Assembly: GCA_902793605.1 (NCBI GenBank)
Contig: CADBEB010000003.1
Coordinates: forward strand, 1-64,000
Length of the DNA: 64,000 bases
Reading direction: 5' to 3'
DNA from: an uncultured Eubacteriales bacterium
Lineage (GTDB): Bacteria; Bacillota; Clostridia; Christensenellales; Aristaeellaceae
This document shows, in pieces, positions 32,075-40,143 of this stretch (its first letter is position 1; every line of letters starts with the position of its first letter). Made by a program: the position numbers and the translations under genes. A model generated the notes under the pieces. The model did no database searches and was not told the origin of the DNA. It saw only the letters and a list, made by a program, of their open reading frames with translations.

Positions 32075-32807
32075 CTGCAATGTGATCCGGGATCTTCTGC
32101 CGCTGTACGCGGACGAAGTGTGCTCCGACGAGAGCCGGGTCCTGGTGGACGAGCACCTGGCCGAGTGCGCAGAATGCACGGAAGAGCTTGCACGGATCCG
32201 TGAAAATGAGATCGAGAATCATCTGGCAGCGGAAAAGGAGGACGTAATCCGCTACCAGAAAAAGAAGTTCGGCCGCCGGAGCGCAGCCGTGGGATCGGCG
32301 ATCGCCTGGATCCTGATGATCCCCGTGGTGATCTGCCTGTTCATCAACCGCCTGCAAGGCGGCGGGCTGAGCTGGTTCTTCGTGGTGGTTGCAGCCCTGG
32401 CTGTGGCCGCTTCCGTGACAGTGGTGCCGCTGACGGTGCAGGAGAACAAACTGTTCTGGACGTTCTGCGCGTTCTGCGCGAGCCTGATGATCCTGCTGGC
32501 GGTGACCTGCATTTATTCGGGCGGGGACTGGTTCTTCGTCGCGGCGAGCGCTTCGCTGTTCGGCCTGTCGGTATTCTTCCTGCCGTTTGTGATCAAGGCG
32601 AAGCCGCTGCAGAAATATGTGCCCGAACGGAAAGCCTTAACGGTGATCACGGTGGATGTGGCGCTGTTTGCGATCATGATGGAATGCATCAGCATCCGCA
32701 ACAACGGCCTGGGCTTCTGGCGCACCGCGGCGCTGATCGGCATCGTGATCGGCCTGGCGGTCTCGGTTGTGATACCTGAACTGAAGAAAAGAGGGATCAT
32801 CAAATGA
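32064..32807 (+). CDS. Membrane anti-sigma factor with zinc-finger domain
   Basis: Protein of 247 residues. The N-terminal zf-HC2 domain is CNVIRDLLPLYADEVCSDES, then HLAECAECTEEL, giving the HxxxCxxC ligand set used by RsiW-like anti-sigma factors. Five hydrophobic helices follow between about residues 75 and 240, which is more than a usual single-helix anti-sigma. It should sequester the sigma factor with which it overlaps. It overlaps the DUF4097 gene by 4 bp (ATGA). Confidence 0.88.
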   Translation: MKTDCNVIRDLLPLYADEVCSDESRVLVDEHLAECAECTEELARIRENEIENHLAAEKEDVIRYQKKKFGRRSAAVGSAIAWILMIPVVICLFINRLQGGGLSWFFVVVAALAVAASVTVVPLTVQENKLFWTFCAFCASLMILLAVTCIYSGGDWFFVAASASLFGLSVFFLPFVIKAKPLQKYVPERKALTVITVDVALFAIMMECISIRNNGLGFWRTAALIGIVIGLAVSVVIPELKKRGIIK

Positions 32808-33709
32808 AAAAAATTCTGATTGCAGTATTGGTTCTGACGGTTTGCCTGGCCGGTTACTACACCTGGTCCGTGGCGGACGGTTATACGAGCGGCGGCGCGA
32901 CAGTCACGGACGCCGTGGAGACCATTGATATCCGCTGGACCTCCGGTTCCGTGACGGTCGGGTACCACGACGCGGATACCGTGATCCTGGAGGAAGAGGC
33001 CGTCCGGCCGATTGAAGGGAACGACCGCCTGCGCTGGAAGCTGGACGGAAAAAACCTGGTCGTCGAATACAATACCCCCGGTTTCCTTGACTTCCTGAAC
33101 TTCACGAAGCCCTCGAAGGCGCTGACCGTGACCCTGCCGAAGGGCATTGCCCTGAAGAAGGCGGACATCATCGCCACGAGCGCGGACATCGTCGTGCCGG
33201 AACTGACTGCGGAAGAGATCACCCTCGGTTCCACCAGCGGCGATGTGAAGGCGGAGGTGACCGCTCCGGTCGTATACGGCGAATCCACCTCCGGCGATGT
33301 GATCCTGAAGGTGAACGGCAAGGCGGAAAACGTGAAGGCAGGTTCGACCAGCGGGCACCTGGATCTGACCCTTAAAGAGGCGGAAAAGGCGGACCTCGAT
33401 ACGACCTCCGGCGGGATTGCCCTGGAAGCGGGAACCCTCAAAGAGGCGAAGCTCGGCTCCACCAGCGGTGATATCCGGGTCCGGGTGGAGACCTTTGATA
33501 CGTTAAAGATCGGCACGACCTCCGGCAGTGTGGACGCGGAATTGCCTGCGGAACCCGGCTTCACGGCGGAGATCTCCACCACTTCCGGCGATTTCAGCAG
33601 CGACCTGGCCCTGTCCAAGGCCGGAAACACCTGGTCCTGCGGCGACGGCAGCGCGAAACTGGCGATCGGCACGACATCCGGCGATGTAAAACTGGCGGAA
33701 CTGAAATAA
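32804..33709 (+). CDS. DUF4097-family exported beta-repeat protein
   Basis: Protein of 301 residues with an N-terminal hydrophobic segment (ILIAVLVLTVCLAGYYTWSV), likely a signal anchor. From about residue 40 a beta-solenoid is built from strands of about 20 residues carrying TSG turns, such as GSTSGDVKAEV, ESTSGDVILKV, GTTSGSVDAEL. Eight or nine such turns are visible. DUF4097 proteins often accompany ECF sigma / anti-sigma pairs in Firmicutes and are probably surface stress sensors or adhesins. Third gene of an operon. Confidence 0.88.
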   Translation: MKKILIAVLVLTVCLAGYYTWSVADGYTSGGATVTDAVETIDIRWTSGSVTVGYHDADTVILEEEAVRPIEGNDRLRWKLDGKNLVVEYNTPGFLDFLNFTKPSKALTVTLPKGIALKKADIIATSADIVVPELTAEEITLGSTSGDVKAEVTAPVVYGESTSGDVILKVNGKAENVKAGSTSGHLDLTLKEAEKADLDTTSGGIALEAGTLKEAKLGSTSGDIRVRVETFDTLKIGTTSGSVDAELPAEPGFTAEISTTSGDFSSDLALSKAGNTWSCGDGSAKLAIGTTSGDVKLAELK

Positions 33710-33745
33710 AACGGGTTTTCATTTCACCCGAAACGGCGGCTCATC

Positions 33746-33763
33746 AGCGGGCTGCCGCTTTTG
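33746..33763 (+). terminator. Weak terminator after the sigma operon
   Basis: AGCGG (33746-33750), loop GCTG, CCGCT (33755-33759), then TTTG. The stem is only 5 bp. Confidence 0.35.
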
Positions 33764-33767
33764 TGTT

Positions 33768-33796
33768 TTGACGCAGACTGTGCGATCTGGTAAAAT
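33768..33796 (+). promoter_or_regulatory. Promoter of the P-type ATPase gene
   Basis: TTGACG (33768-33773), 17 bp, TAAAAT (33791-33796). Confidence 0.75.
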
Positions 33797-33831
33797 TATG
33801 ATGACTAATTGTAAACAGGGGGGCCTTGTGC

Positions 33832-36495
33832 ATGAAACCTTATCTTGAGGAAAAGGACACCGTGCTGGCGGAAATGAAATCCTCCATGGAGGGACTGACC
33901 GGAGAGGAAGCTGCAGCACGGCTGACCCGGGACGGTCCGAACAAGCTGAAGGAAGGCAAAAAGGAAAGCCTCCTGAGCCGGTTTATCGGGGAGCTGAAAG
34001 ACCCGATGACGATCGTGCTGATCGTTGCCGCCGCGGTGAGCGCGGTCGCTGCGATCTACGCCGGGGAAAGCCTGACGGACACCATCATCATCCTGGCTGT
34101 CGTCCTGCTCAATGCCTGCCTGGGTGTGTATCAGGAGAGCAAGGCGGAAGCTGCCATCGAGGCGTTGCAGCAGGTGGCTGCGGCAACGGCAAAGGTTATC
34201 CGCGGCGGGCATCAGGTTACCGTCCGGGCGGATGAGGTCGTCCGGGGCGACCTGCTGGTTCTCGAGGCAGGGGACGCGGTTCCCGCAGACGCACGGATTG
34301 TTGAGAGCGCCTCGATGAAGTGCCAGGAGGCAGCCCTGACCGGGGAATCCACCGATGTGGAGAAGACCGGCGAAGCGATTACGCCGGCCGGGAACGGTGA
34401 AGTTCCCCTCGGCGACCGGAAGAACATGGTCTATATGGGCTCCGTGATCACCTACGGCAGGGGGCACGCCGTCGTGACCGGCACAGGCATGGATACGGAG
34501 ATGGGTGCGATCGCCGATGCCCTGACCAACGCGAAGGAAGAAGAAACGCCCCTGCAGATCAAGCTCAACGAACTCTCCCGGAAGCTGAGCGCGATGATCC
34601 TGGTGATCTGCGCGTTCGTATTCGTCGTGAACCTGGTGCGCAACGGGGGCAAGGCGGTGCTGGACACCTTTATGATCGCTGTTTCCCTGGCAGTGGCAGC
34701 TATTCCCGAAGGGTTGAGCGCCGTGGTCACGGTGCTGCTTTCCATCGGGGTGACCCGGATGAGCAAAAACCATGCGATCATGCGGAAACTGACTGCGGTG
34801 GAGACCCTGGGCTGTACGAGGATCATCTGCTCGGACAAGACCGGTACCCTGACGCAGAACAAGATGACCGTGGTCAGGAAGGTGACCGGGGACGAGAAAC
34901 TGCTCATGACGGCCATGGCCCTGTGTTCCGACGCGGAACTGGAGCAGGGGGAGGCCGTCGGCGAAGCGACGGAATGCGCCCTGGTGAACGACGCGAACAA
35001 AAACGGCATGCCCAAGCCGGACCTGGCTGCGGATCTGCCGCGAGTGGATGAGGCGCCCTTCGATTCACTGCGCAAGATGATGACGACCCTGCACCGGACC
35101 AGCGCGGGGCAGGGCTTCATCCAGTTTACCAAAGGCGCGCCGGACGAGGTCCTGCGCCGCTGTACCCGGATCTGGCAGGATGGCCAGGCTGTCCCGATTT
35201 CAGGGGAACAGCGGAAGAAGATCCTGGAGGAGAACAAGGCCATGGCGGATCAGGCGCTTCGCGTGCTCGCCGCCGCCCAGCGCGTCTATGACGAAAGGCC
35301 CGCTTCGAACGCGCCGGATGTGCTCGAGCAGGATCTGACATGGATCGGTATGTGCGGCATGATCGACCCGATCCGTCCCGAGGTAAAGGACGCGATCGTA
35401 CAGTGCCAGAACGCCGGGATCCGTCCCGTGATGATCACCGGGGACCACAAGGATACCGCCTCGGCGATTGCGCGTGATCTGGGGATCCTGAAGCCCGGCG
35501 ATATGGCGATCACCGGTGCGGAACTGGACGCGATCCCGGACGAGGTCTTTGCACACGATGTCCGGCGGTATTCGGTCTATGCGCGCGTCCGGCCGGAAAA
35601 TAAAGTGCGCATTGTGGACGCCTGGCAGGCGCTTGGCATGGTAACAGCCATGACGGGCGACGGCGTCAACGACGCGCCTTCCATCAAAAGCGCGGATATC
35701 GGCGTAGGAATGGGGATCACCGGTACCGACGTGACCAAGTCCGTGGCGGATATGATCCTGACGGACGATAACTTTGCCACGATCGTCTCCGCAGTCGGTG
35801 AAGGCCGCCGCATCTACGACAACATCCGCAAGGCGATCCAGTTCCTGCTGTCAGCGAATCTCGCGGAAGTGCTGGCGGTATTCAGCGCTACGCTGATGGG
35901 CTTTACCATCCTCAAACCCGTGCACATCCTGTGGATCAACCTGATCACGGACACGCTGCCAGCGATCGCCCTGGGCATGGAAGAGGCGGAAAAAGACGTC
36001 ATGCGGCGTCCGCCGCGGGACCGGAAGGAGAGCATCTTTGCCGGCGGGCTGGGCTTTGACATCGCGTTCCAGGGACTGATCATCGCTGCGGTGACGGTCT
36101 TCAGCTACTTCCTGGGACATCGGATTGAAAGTGGCGTCTGGGCGATCGCGGATTCTCCGATCGGGATGACGATGGCCTTCCTGACGCTGAGCATGATCGA
36201 GATCTTCCACTCCTTCAACATGCGTTCCCGCACGGAGTCCCTGTTCAGCCTGAAGAAGCAGAACCGGTGGCTGTGGGGAACGCTGGCCTTCTCGCTGCTG
36301 GTCACAGCGGCCGTGATCTTCGTGCCCTTCCTGAACCGGGCTTTCTCCTTCCAGCCGATCACGCTGAAGGAGTACCTGGTTGCCCTTGCGCTGGCACTTT
36401 CTGTGATCCCGGTCGTGGAGATTGAGAAAGCCATCCGGCGGATGATCCTTCGCAAACCGGCAGACGGCCCGGACAGAGAACCGGGGAAAGCCTGA
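33832..36495 (+). CDS. Cation-translocating P-type ATPase, Ca2+-type (P2A)
   Basis: P-type pump of 887 residues. An N-terminal cation-ATPase domain (LTGEEAAARLTRDGPNKLKE) leads to the TGES phosphatase loop (QEAALTGESTDVEKTGE), the ion-site motif AIPEGLSAVVTVLLSIGV of Ca2+ pumps, the phosphorylated aspartate in CSDKTGTLTQNKMTVV (D335), the KGAPDEVL nucleotide site, and TGDGVNDAPSIKSADIGVGM. C-terminal helices include HILWINLITDTLPAIALGME. This pattern is that of SERCA/PMR1-type Ca2+ pumps. The ATG at 33832 is preferred over a TTG at 33826. It ends inside a short direct repeat. Confidence 0.93.
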   Translation: MKPYLEEKDTVLAEMKSSMEGLTGEEAAARLTRDGPNKLKEGKKESLLSRFIGELKDPMTIVLIVAAAVSAVAAIYAGESLTDTIIILAVVLLNACLGVYQESKAEAAIEALQQVAAATAKVIRGGHQVTVRADEVVRGDLLVLEAGDAVPADARIVESASMKCQEAALTGESTDVEKTGEAITPAGNGEVPLGDRKNMVYMGSVITYGRGHAVVTGTGMDTEMGAIADALTNAKEEETPLQIKLNELSRKLSAMILVICAFVFVVNLVRNGGKAVLDTFMIAVSLAVAAIPEGLSAVVTVLLSIGVTRMSKNHAIMRKLTAVETLGCTRIICSDKTGTLTQNKMTVVRKVTGDEKLLMTAMALCSDAELEQGEAVGEATECALVNDANKNGMPKPDLAADLPRVDEAPFDSLRKMMTTLHRTSAGQGFIQFTKGAPDEVLRRCTRIWQDGQAVPISGEQRKKILEENKAMADQALRVLAAAQRVYDERPASNAPDVLEQDLTWIGMCGMIDPIRPEVKDAIVQCQNAGIRPVMITGDHKDTASAIARDLGILKPGDMAITGAELDAIPDEVFAHDVRRYSVYARVRPENKVRIVDAWQALGMVTAMTGDGVNDAPSIKSADIGVGMGITGTDVTKSVADMILTDDNFATIVSAVGEGRRIYDNIRKAIQFLLSANLAEVLAVFSATLMGFTILKPVHILWINLITDTLPAIALGMEEAEKDVMRRPPRDRKESIFAGGLGFDIAFQGLIIAAVTVFSYFLGHRIESGVWAIADSPIGMTMAFLTLSMIEIFHSFNMRSRTESLFSLKKQNRWLWGTLAFSLLVTAAVIFVPFLNRAFSFQPITLKEYLVALALALSVIPVVEIEKAIRRMILRKPADGPDREPGKA

Positions 36496-36540
36496 AAAAC
36501 AGGAAAAAATCATCAACAGAAAAACAGGAAAAAATCATCA
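36494..36540. repeat. 22-bp direct repeat at the end of the ATPase gene
   Basis: Two perfect copies of a 22-bp unit starting GAAAAACAGGAAAAAATC lie at 36494-36515 and 36519-36540 with a 25-bp period. The first covers the stop codon. They lead directly into the T-box promoter. Confidence 0.85.
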
Positions 36541-36548
36541 CCCCCGGA

Positions 36549-36577
36549 TTGACAGGCAGTTATCCCTGTGATAAAAT
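36549..36577 (+). promoter_or_regulatory. Promoter of the T-box transcript
   Basis: Consensus TTGACA (36549-36554), 17 bp, TAAAAT (36572-36577). One of the strongest promoters in the window. Confidence 0.85.
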
Positions 36578-36583
36578 CCGTTT

Positions 36584-36847
36584 AATTTCATACAAGGCTG
36601 TGACGAAGACGGAACAGCGGGAGGCCCCGCAGAGAGCCGGGATTGGTGGAAACCGGCGGGCTGAAGCTTCATCCCATCCCTTCCGAGCCGGAGATCCGAA
36701 CAGTATCGTCCAAGTAGGCGTCTCCCGTGAATGCTGCGTGAATGCATAGGGCATGTCAGTGCCTGAAGTGGTGCGCAAAGGCGCGCAATTTGAGTGGTAC
36801 CGCGAGTCATATGACCCGTCTCAAAGCTGAGACGGGTCATTTTATTT
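36584..36847 (+). promoter_or_regulatory. T-box leader (tRNA-sensing riboswitch) before the acyl-CoA synthetase fusion
   Basis: All main parts of a T-box are visible. Stem I closes through GACGA (36602-36606) and TCGTC (36706-36710). Its top has AGAGAGCCGGGATTGGTGG, the AG-bulge / GGUG distal pattern. The specifier-loop anchor GAAC (36698-36701) is followed by AGT (36702-36704) then A; by the rule GAA-N-codon-A this specifies AGU, serine. The T-box TTTGAGTGGTACCGCG is at 36789-36804; its UGGU pairs with a tRNA 3' end ACCA. A terminator hairpin ATGACCCGTCTCA / TGAGACGGGTCAT (36811-36840) with TTTATTT follows. The T-box is intact. Uncharged tRNA should prevent termination and turn on the gene below. 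How the antiterminator excludes the terminator is not obvious by eye. Confidence 0.85.
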
Positions 36848-36875
36848 CGACCGAACGTTGAGGAGGAGAACTGCC

Positions 36876-39152
36876 ATGAATACCCAGACCGACCTGAACC
36901 AGCTCAGTGCGATCGCTTCCCGCCTGCGTGAGATGCGGGAGATCCTTGGCTGGACAACCGAGGATATGGCGGAGAAGACTGAAGTTTCCGTCGAGGAATA
37001 CGAACGGTATGAAGCCGGCCGTACGGATATGCCGTTCACCTTCATCTACAAGTCCGCCCAGGCCTTCAACATGGAGCTGACGGAACTGCTGGAAGGCCAT
37101 AACGCTTTCCTGACCACCTATACGGTCACCCGTCGCGGCAAGGGGGAATCCACCGCCCGGGAGGAAGGGATCGCGATCTCGAACCTGGCACCGAAGTTCA
37201 GAGACAAGAAGGCCGAGCCCTACTGGGTCCGCTATGAGTATTCCGAGAAAGCACAGAACGAGCCCATTCACCTGACCACGCACCTGGGGCAGGAGTTTGA
37301 CGTCGTGCTCTCCGGCAGCATGAAGGTCCAGATCGGCGAGCACACGGAAATCCTGCACGAGGGCGACAGCATCTACTACAACTCCTCCCTTCCGCACGGC
37401 ATGATCGCTGTGGAAGGCAGGGACTGCGTGTTCGTGGCGGTCGTGCTGCCCGGCGAAGCGCCGCAGCCGGAGGTGCAGGAAGACAAACGCCCTGCCCTGC
37501 AGCCGATCCGCGACGAGGGCCACCTCATCGCCGAGAAGTTCATCGACGCGAAGGAGGACGAGCAGGGCCGGCTGAAGGCCATCTCCTTCCCGAACGCGGA
37601 AACCTTCAACTTCGGTTTCGACATCGTCGATGAGATCGCGCGCCAGTATCCGGACAAGCTCGCGATGCTCTATGTGGACAAGCACCATGAGGAGCGCCGC
37701 TTCACCTTCAAGGATATCAAGGATGCGTCCAATCAGTGCGCGAATTATTTCACTTCCCTGGGGATCAAACGCGGGGACCGGGTCATGCTGGTTCTCAAGC
37801 GGCATTACCAGTTCTGGTTCTCCATGGTCGCTCTGCACAAACTCGGCGCCATCGCGATCCCCGCGACCAACCAGCTGAAGGAGCACGACTTTGAATACCG
37901 CTTCAATGCCGCCGGCGTCAAAGCCCTCATCTGTACTGCGGACGGGGATACCGCCGAGATCGCCGAGCGCGCCGCGGCAAAATGCCCGAGCGTAAAAACG
38001 CTGATCCTCGTAAACGGTACCCGTGAAGGCTGGCACAGCCTGAATGATGAATACCCGCTGTTCACCCGCCGCTTCCATCGTCCGGAAGGCGCCTCCTGCG
38101 GAGACGAGCCGGCGCTGATGTTCTTCACCTCCGGGACAACGGGCAACCCGAAGATGGCCGCACACAAGCATACCTATGCCCTGGGCCACTTTGTCACCGC
38201 CAAGTACTGGCACTGCTGCGAGCGGGACGGCCTCCACTTCACGATCTCCGATACCGGCTGGGGCAAGTCCCTGTGGGGCAAGCTTTACGGCCAGTGGCTG
38301 TGTGAAGGCGCGGTCTTCGTGTACGACTTTGACAAATTTGACGCCGCGGATATCCTTCCGATGTTCGCGAAGTACAACATCACGACCTTCTGCGCGCCGC
38401 CCACGATGCTGCGGATGTTCATCAAGGTGGATCTGGCCAACTATGACCTGTCGTCCATCCACCATATGACTACCGCCGGCGAGGCGCTGAACCCGGAGGT
38501 CTTCCGTCAGTTCGAGAAGGCGACCGGACTGAAGATCATGGAAGGTTTCGGCCAGACCGAAACGACGCTGACCATCGGCAACCTCTACGGCACGACTCCG
38601 AAGATCGGATCCATGGGCAAGGCCAACCCGCAGTACGACGTGGATATCGTGGATCCTGACGGCAATCCCGTCTCCAGCGGTGAGGTCGGCGAGATCGTTA
38701 TCCATACGGACAAAACGACCCCCTGCGGCCTATACCGCGAATACTACCTGGACGAGGAAAAGACGAAGGAAGCATGGCACGACGGCCTGTACCATACCGG
38801 CGACACCGCCTGGCGGGATGAGGACGGTTATTTCTGGTACGTCAGCCGGATCGACGACGTCATCAAATCCAGCGGCTACAGGATCGGGCCGTTCGAGATC
38901 GAGAGCGTCATCATGGAGCTGCCCTACGTGCTGGAGTGCGGTGTATCCGCCGAACCGGACGATGTCCGCGGCCAGATCGTCAAGGCGTCAATCGTGCTGA
39001 CGAAGGGTACCGAAGGCACCGAGGAACTGAAGAAAGAGATCCAGAATTACGTCAAGGAGCACACCGCGCCTTACAAGTATCCGCGGAAGATCGTTTTCCG
39101 CGAGGAACTGCCCAAGACCATCTCAGGCAAGATCCAGCGCAACCTTCTGTGA
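36876..39152 (+). CDS. HTH-cupin-acyl-CoA synthetase fusion protein
   Basis: Protein of 758 residues with three parts. Residues 1-65 are an XRE-type helix-turn-helix (ASRLREMREILGWTTEDMAE then VSVEEYERYEAGRTDMPFTF). Residues about 100-195 are a cupin (THLGQEFDVVLSGSMKVQIG, GDSIYYNSSLPHGMIAV). Residues about 230-758 are an ANL adenylating enzyme close to medium-chain acyl-CoA synthetases: FFTSGTTGNPKMA (P-loop), GFGQTETT, YHTGDTAWRDEDGYFWYVSR and the catalytic lysine in PKTISGKIQRNLL. It should activate a carboxylic acid to its CoA thioester. XRE-cupin regulators normally sense small acids or metabolites, so the fusion may couple sensing to catalysis. It lies under a T-box leader. ATG 36876 follows AGGAGGAG. 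Confidence 0.92.
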   Translation: MNTQTDLNQLSAIASRLREMREILGWTTEDMAEKTEVSVEEYERYEAGRTDMPFTFIYKSAQAFNMELTELLEGHNAFLTTYTVTRRGKGESTAREEGIAISNLAPKFRDKKAEPYWVRYEYSEKAQNEPIHLTTHLGQEFDVVLSGSMKVQIGEHTEILHEGDSIYYNSSLPHGMIAVEGRDCVFVAVVLPGEAPQPEVQEDKRPALQPIRDEGHLIAEKFIDAKEDEQGRLKAISFPNAETFNFGFDIVDEIARQYPDKLAMLYVDKHHEERRFTFKDIKDASNQCANYFTSLGIKRGDRVMLVLKRHYQFWFSMVALHKLGAIAIPATNQLKEHDFEYRFNAAGVKALICTADGDTAEIAERAAAKCPSVKTLILVNGTREGWHSLNDEYPLFTRRFHRPEGASCGDEPALMFFTSGTTGNPKMAAHKHTYALGHFVTAKYWHCCERDGLHFTISDTGWGKSLWGKLYGQWLCEGAVFVYDFDKFDAADILPMFAKYNITTFCAPPTMLRMFIKVDLANYDLSSIHHMTTAGEALNPEVFRQFEKATGLKIMEGFGQTETTLTIGNLYGTTPKIGSMGKANPQYDVDIVDPDGNPVSSGEVGEIVIHTDKTTPCGLYREYYLDEEKTKEAWHDGLYHTGDTAWRDEDGYFWYVSRIDDVIKSSGYRIGPFEIESVIMELPYVLECGVSAEPDDVRGQIVKASIVLTKGTEGTEELKKEIQNYVKEHTAPYKYPRKIVFREELPKTISGKIQRNLL

Positions 39153-39155
39153 CGC

Positions 39156-39185
39156 TTGCGGAACGGGCGGCCGGTATAGTAAAAT
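39156..39185 (+). promoter_or_regulatory. Possible promoter of the SDR gene
   Basis: TTGCGG (39156-39161), 18 bp, TAAAAT (39180-39185), in the 63-bp gap after the acyl-CoA synthetase. Confidence 0.5.
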
Positions 39186-39215
39186 ATCCCGGGAACGCAC
39201 AGTGCGGGAGGAAGT

Positions 39216-40055
39216 ATGAGTGGACAGAAGACGGCCTGGGTGACCGGCGCCTCCAGCGGGCTGGGCCTGCATACAGCCCTGGCCCTGCGGGACGACGGCT
39301 GGCGCGTGATCGCAGGAGCCCGGAGCTTTGAGGATGGCGAGGCGGACGGCATGACGCGCCTGAAGCTGGACGTGACGGACGAGAAGAGCGTTGCCCGCTT
39401 CTGCGAAAAGGCGGCGGGGATCGCGATGCCGGACGCACTGGTCCAGTGCGCCGGGATGCTGGTGCTCGGCAGCTGCGAGGAAACCTCCGTGGAGGAGTTC
39501 CGCCGGGTGATCGATACGAACTACCTGGGCATGGTGCGGATGAACCGCGCGGTGCTGCCGCTGATGCGGGAGCGTGGCGGCGGAAAGATCGTGCTGTTCT
39601 CCTCGATCAACGGGCTGCTCGGCATTCCGTTCCAGGGCGCCTATACGGCGAGCAAGCACGCGATCGAGGGATACGCGGAGTGCCTGCAGCTGGAGGTGAA
39701 GCCCTTCGGGATCCAGGTCATGCTGGTGGAGCCTGGGGATCACCGCAGCGGCAGCGACAGATACCGTCCCCATGCAGCGGCGATGAAGCCGGATTCTCCT
39801 TACGCAGCGGAATATGAGAGCGGGACCGGGGTGATCCGCCGGGACGAGCAGAACGGATCGGACCCGGACGCGCTCGGGCGGAAGATTGCCCGGACGCTGG
39901 ACCGGAAGGTAATCCCCTTCCGCAAACGCATCGCGAGCCCGGACCAGCACCTGGCGGTGTATGTTCACCGGCTGCTGCCGGCGGGAGTGAACGCCGCGAT
40001 CCTGAGAAGATACTATATCCGGAGGCGAAAAGGATCTTCGCCGCGTTCAGAATGA
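39216..40055 (+). CDS. Short-chain dehydrogenase/reductase
   Basis: SDR of 279 residues. Cofactor site TGASSGLG, catalytic serine in KIVLFSSINGLLG, and the YxxxK pair in YTASKHAIEGYAE; EPGDHRSGSD replaces the usual PG(x)T tail. NAD(P)-dependent oxidoreduction of an unknown alcohol or ketone. The last seven or so residues (KGSSPRSE) and the stop codon are encoded by the first of the interspersed repeats at 40031, which suggests the original C-terminus was changed by repeat insertion. It follows the acyl-CoA synthetase in the same direction. Confidence 0.9.
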   Translation: MSGQKTAWVTGASSGLGLHTALALRDDGWRVIAGARSFEDGEADGMTRLKLDVTDEKSVARFCEKAAGIAMPDALVQCAGMLVLGSCEETSVEEFRRVIDTNYLGMVRMNRAVLPLMRERGGGKIVLFSSINGLLGIPFQGAYTASKHAIEGYAECLQLEVKPFGIQVMLVEPGDHRSGSDRYRPHAAAMKPDSPYAAEYESGTGVIRRDEQNGSDPDALGRKIARTLDRKVIPFRKRIASPDQHLAVYVHRLLPAGVNAAILRRYYIRRRKGSSPRSE

Positions 40056-40128
40056 CACGGGAGAAGATCCCTCGACTATGCTCGGGATGACACGGAGGGA
40101 GATCCCTCGACTATGCCCGGGATGACAC
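40031..40128. repeat. Three copies of a short interspersed repeat (left cluster)
   Basis: Copies at 40031-40058 (degenerate), 40065-40093 and 40100-40128 follow the form AGATCCCTCGACTATGCTCG then GGATGACAC. The ATCCC ... GGGAT arms can form a small hairpin around a TCGA core. Unit length is about 29 bp, with 34-35-bp spacing. Confidence 0.85.
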
Positions 40129-40143
40129 GGGGAGAAAGAGAGA

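Noticed and set aside
36789..36804. First impression that the T-box bulge was degenerate (UGAG instead of UGGG)
   Set aside because: I had aligned it wrongly. The tRNA-pairing bases are the UGGU just before ACCGCG, and these are intact.
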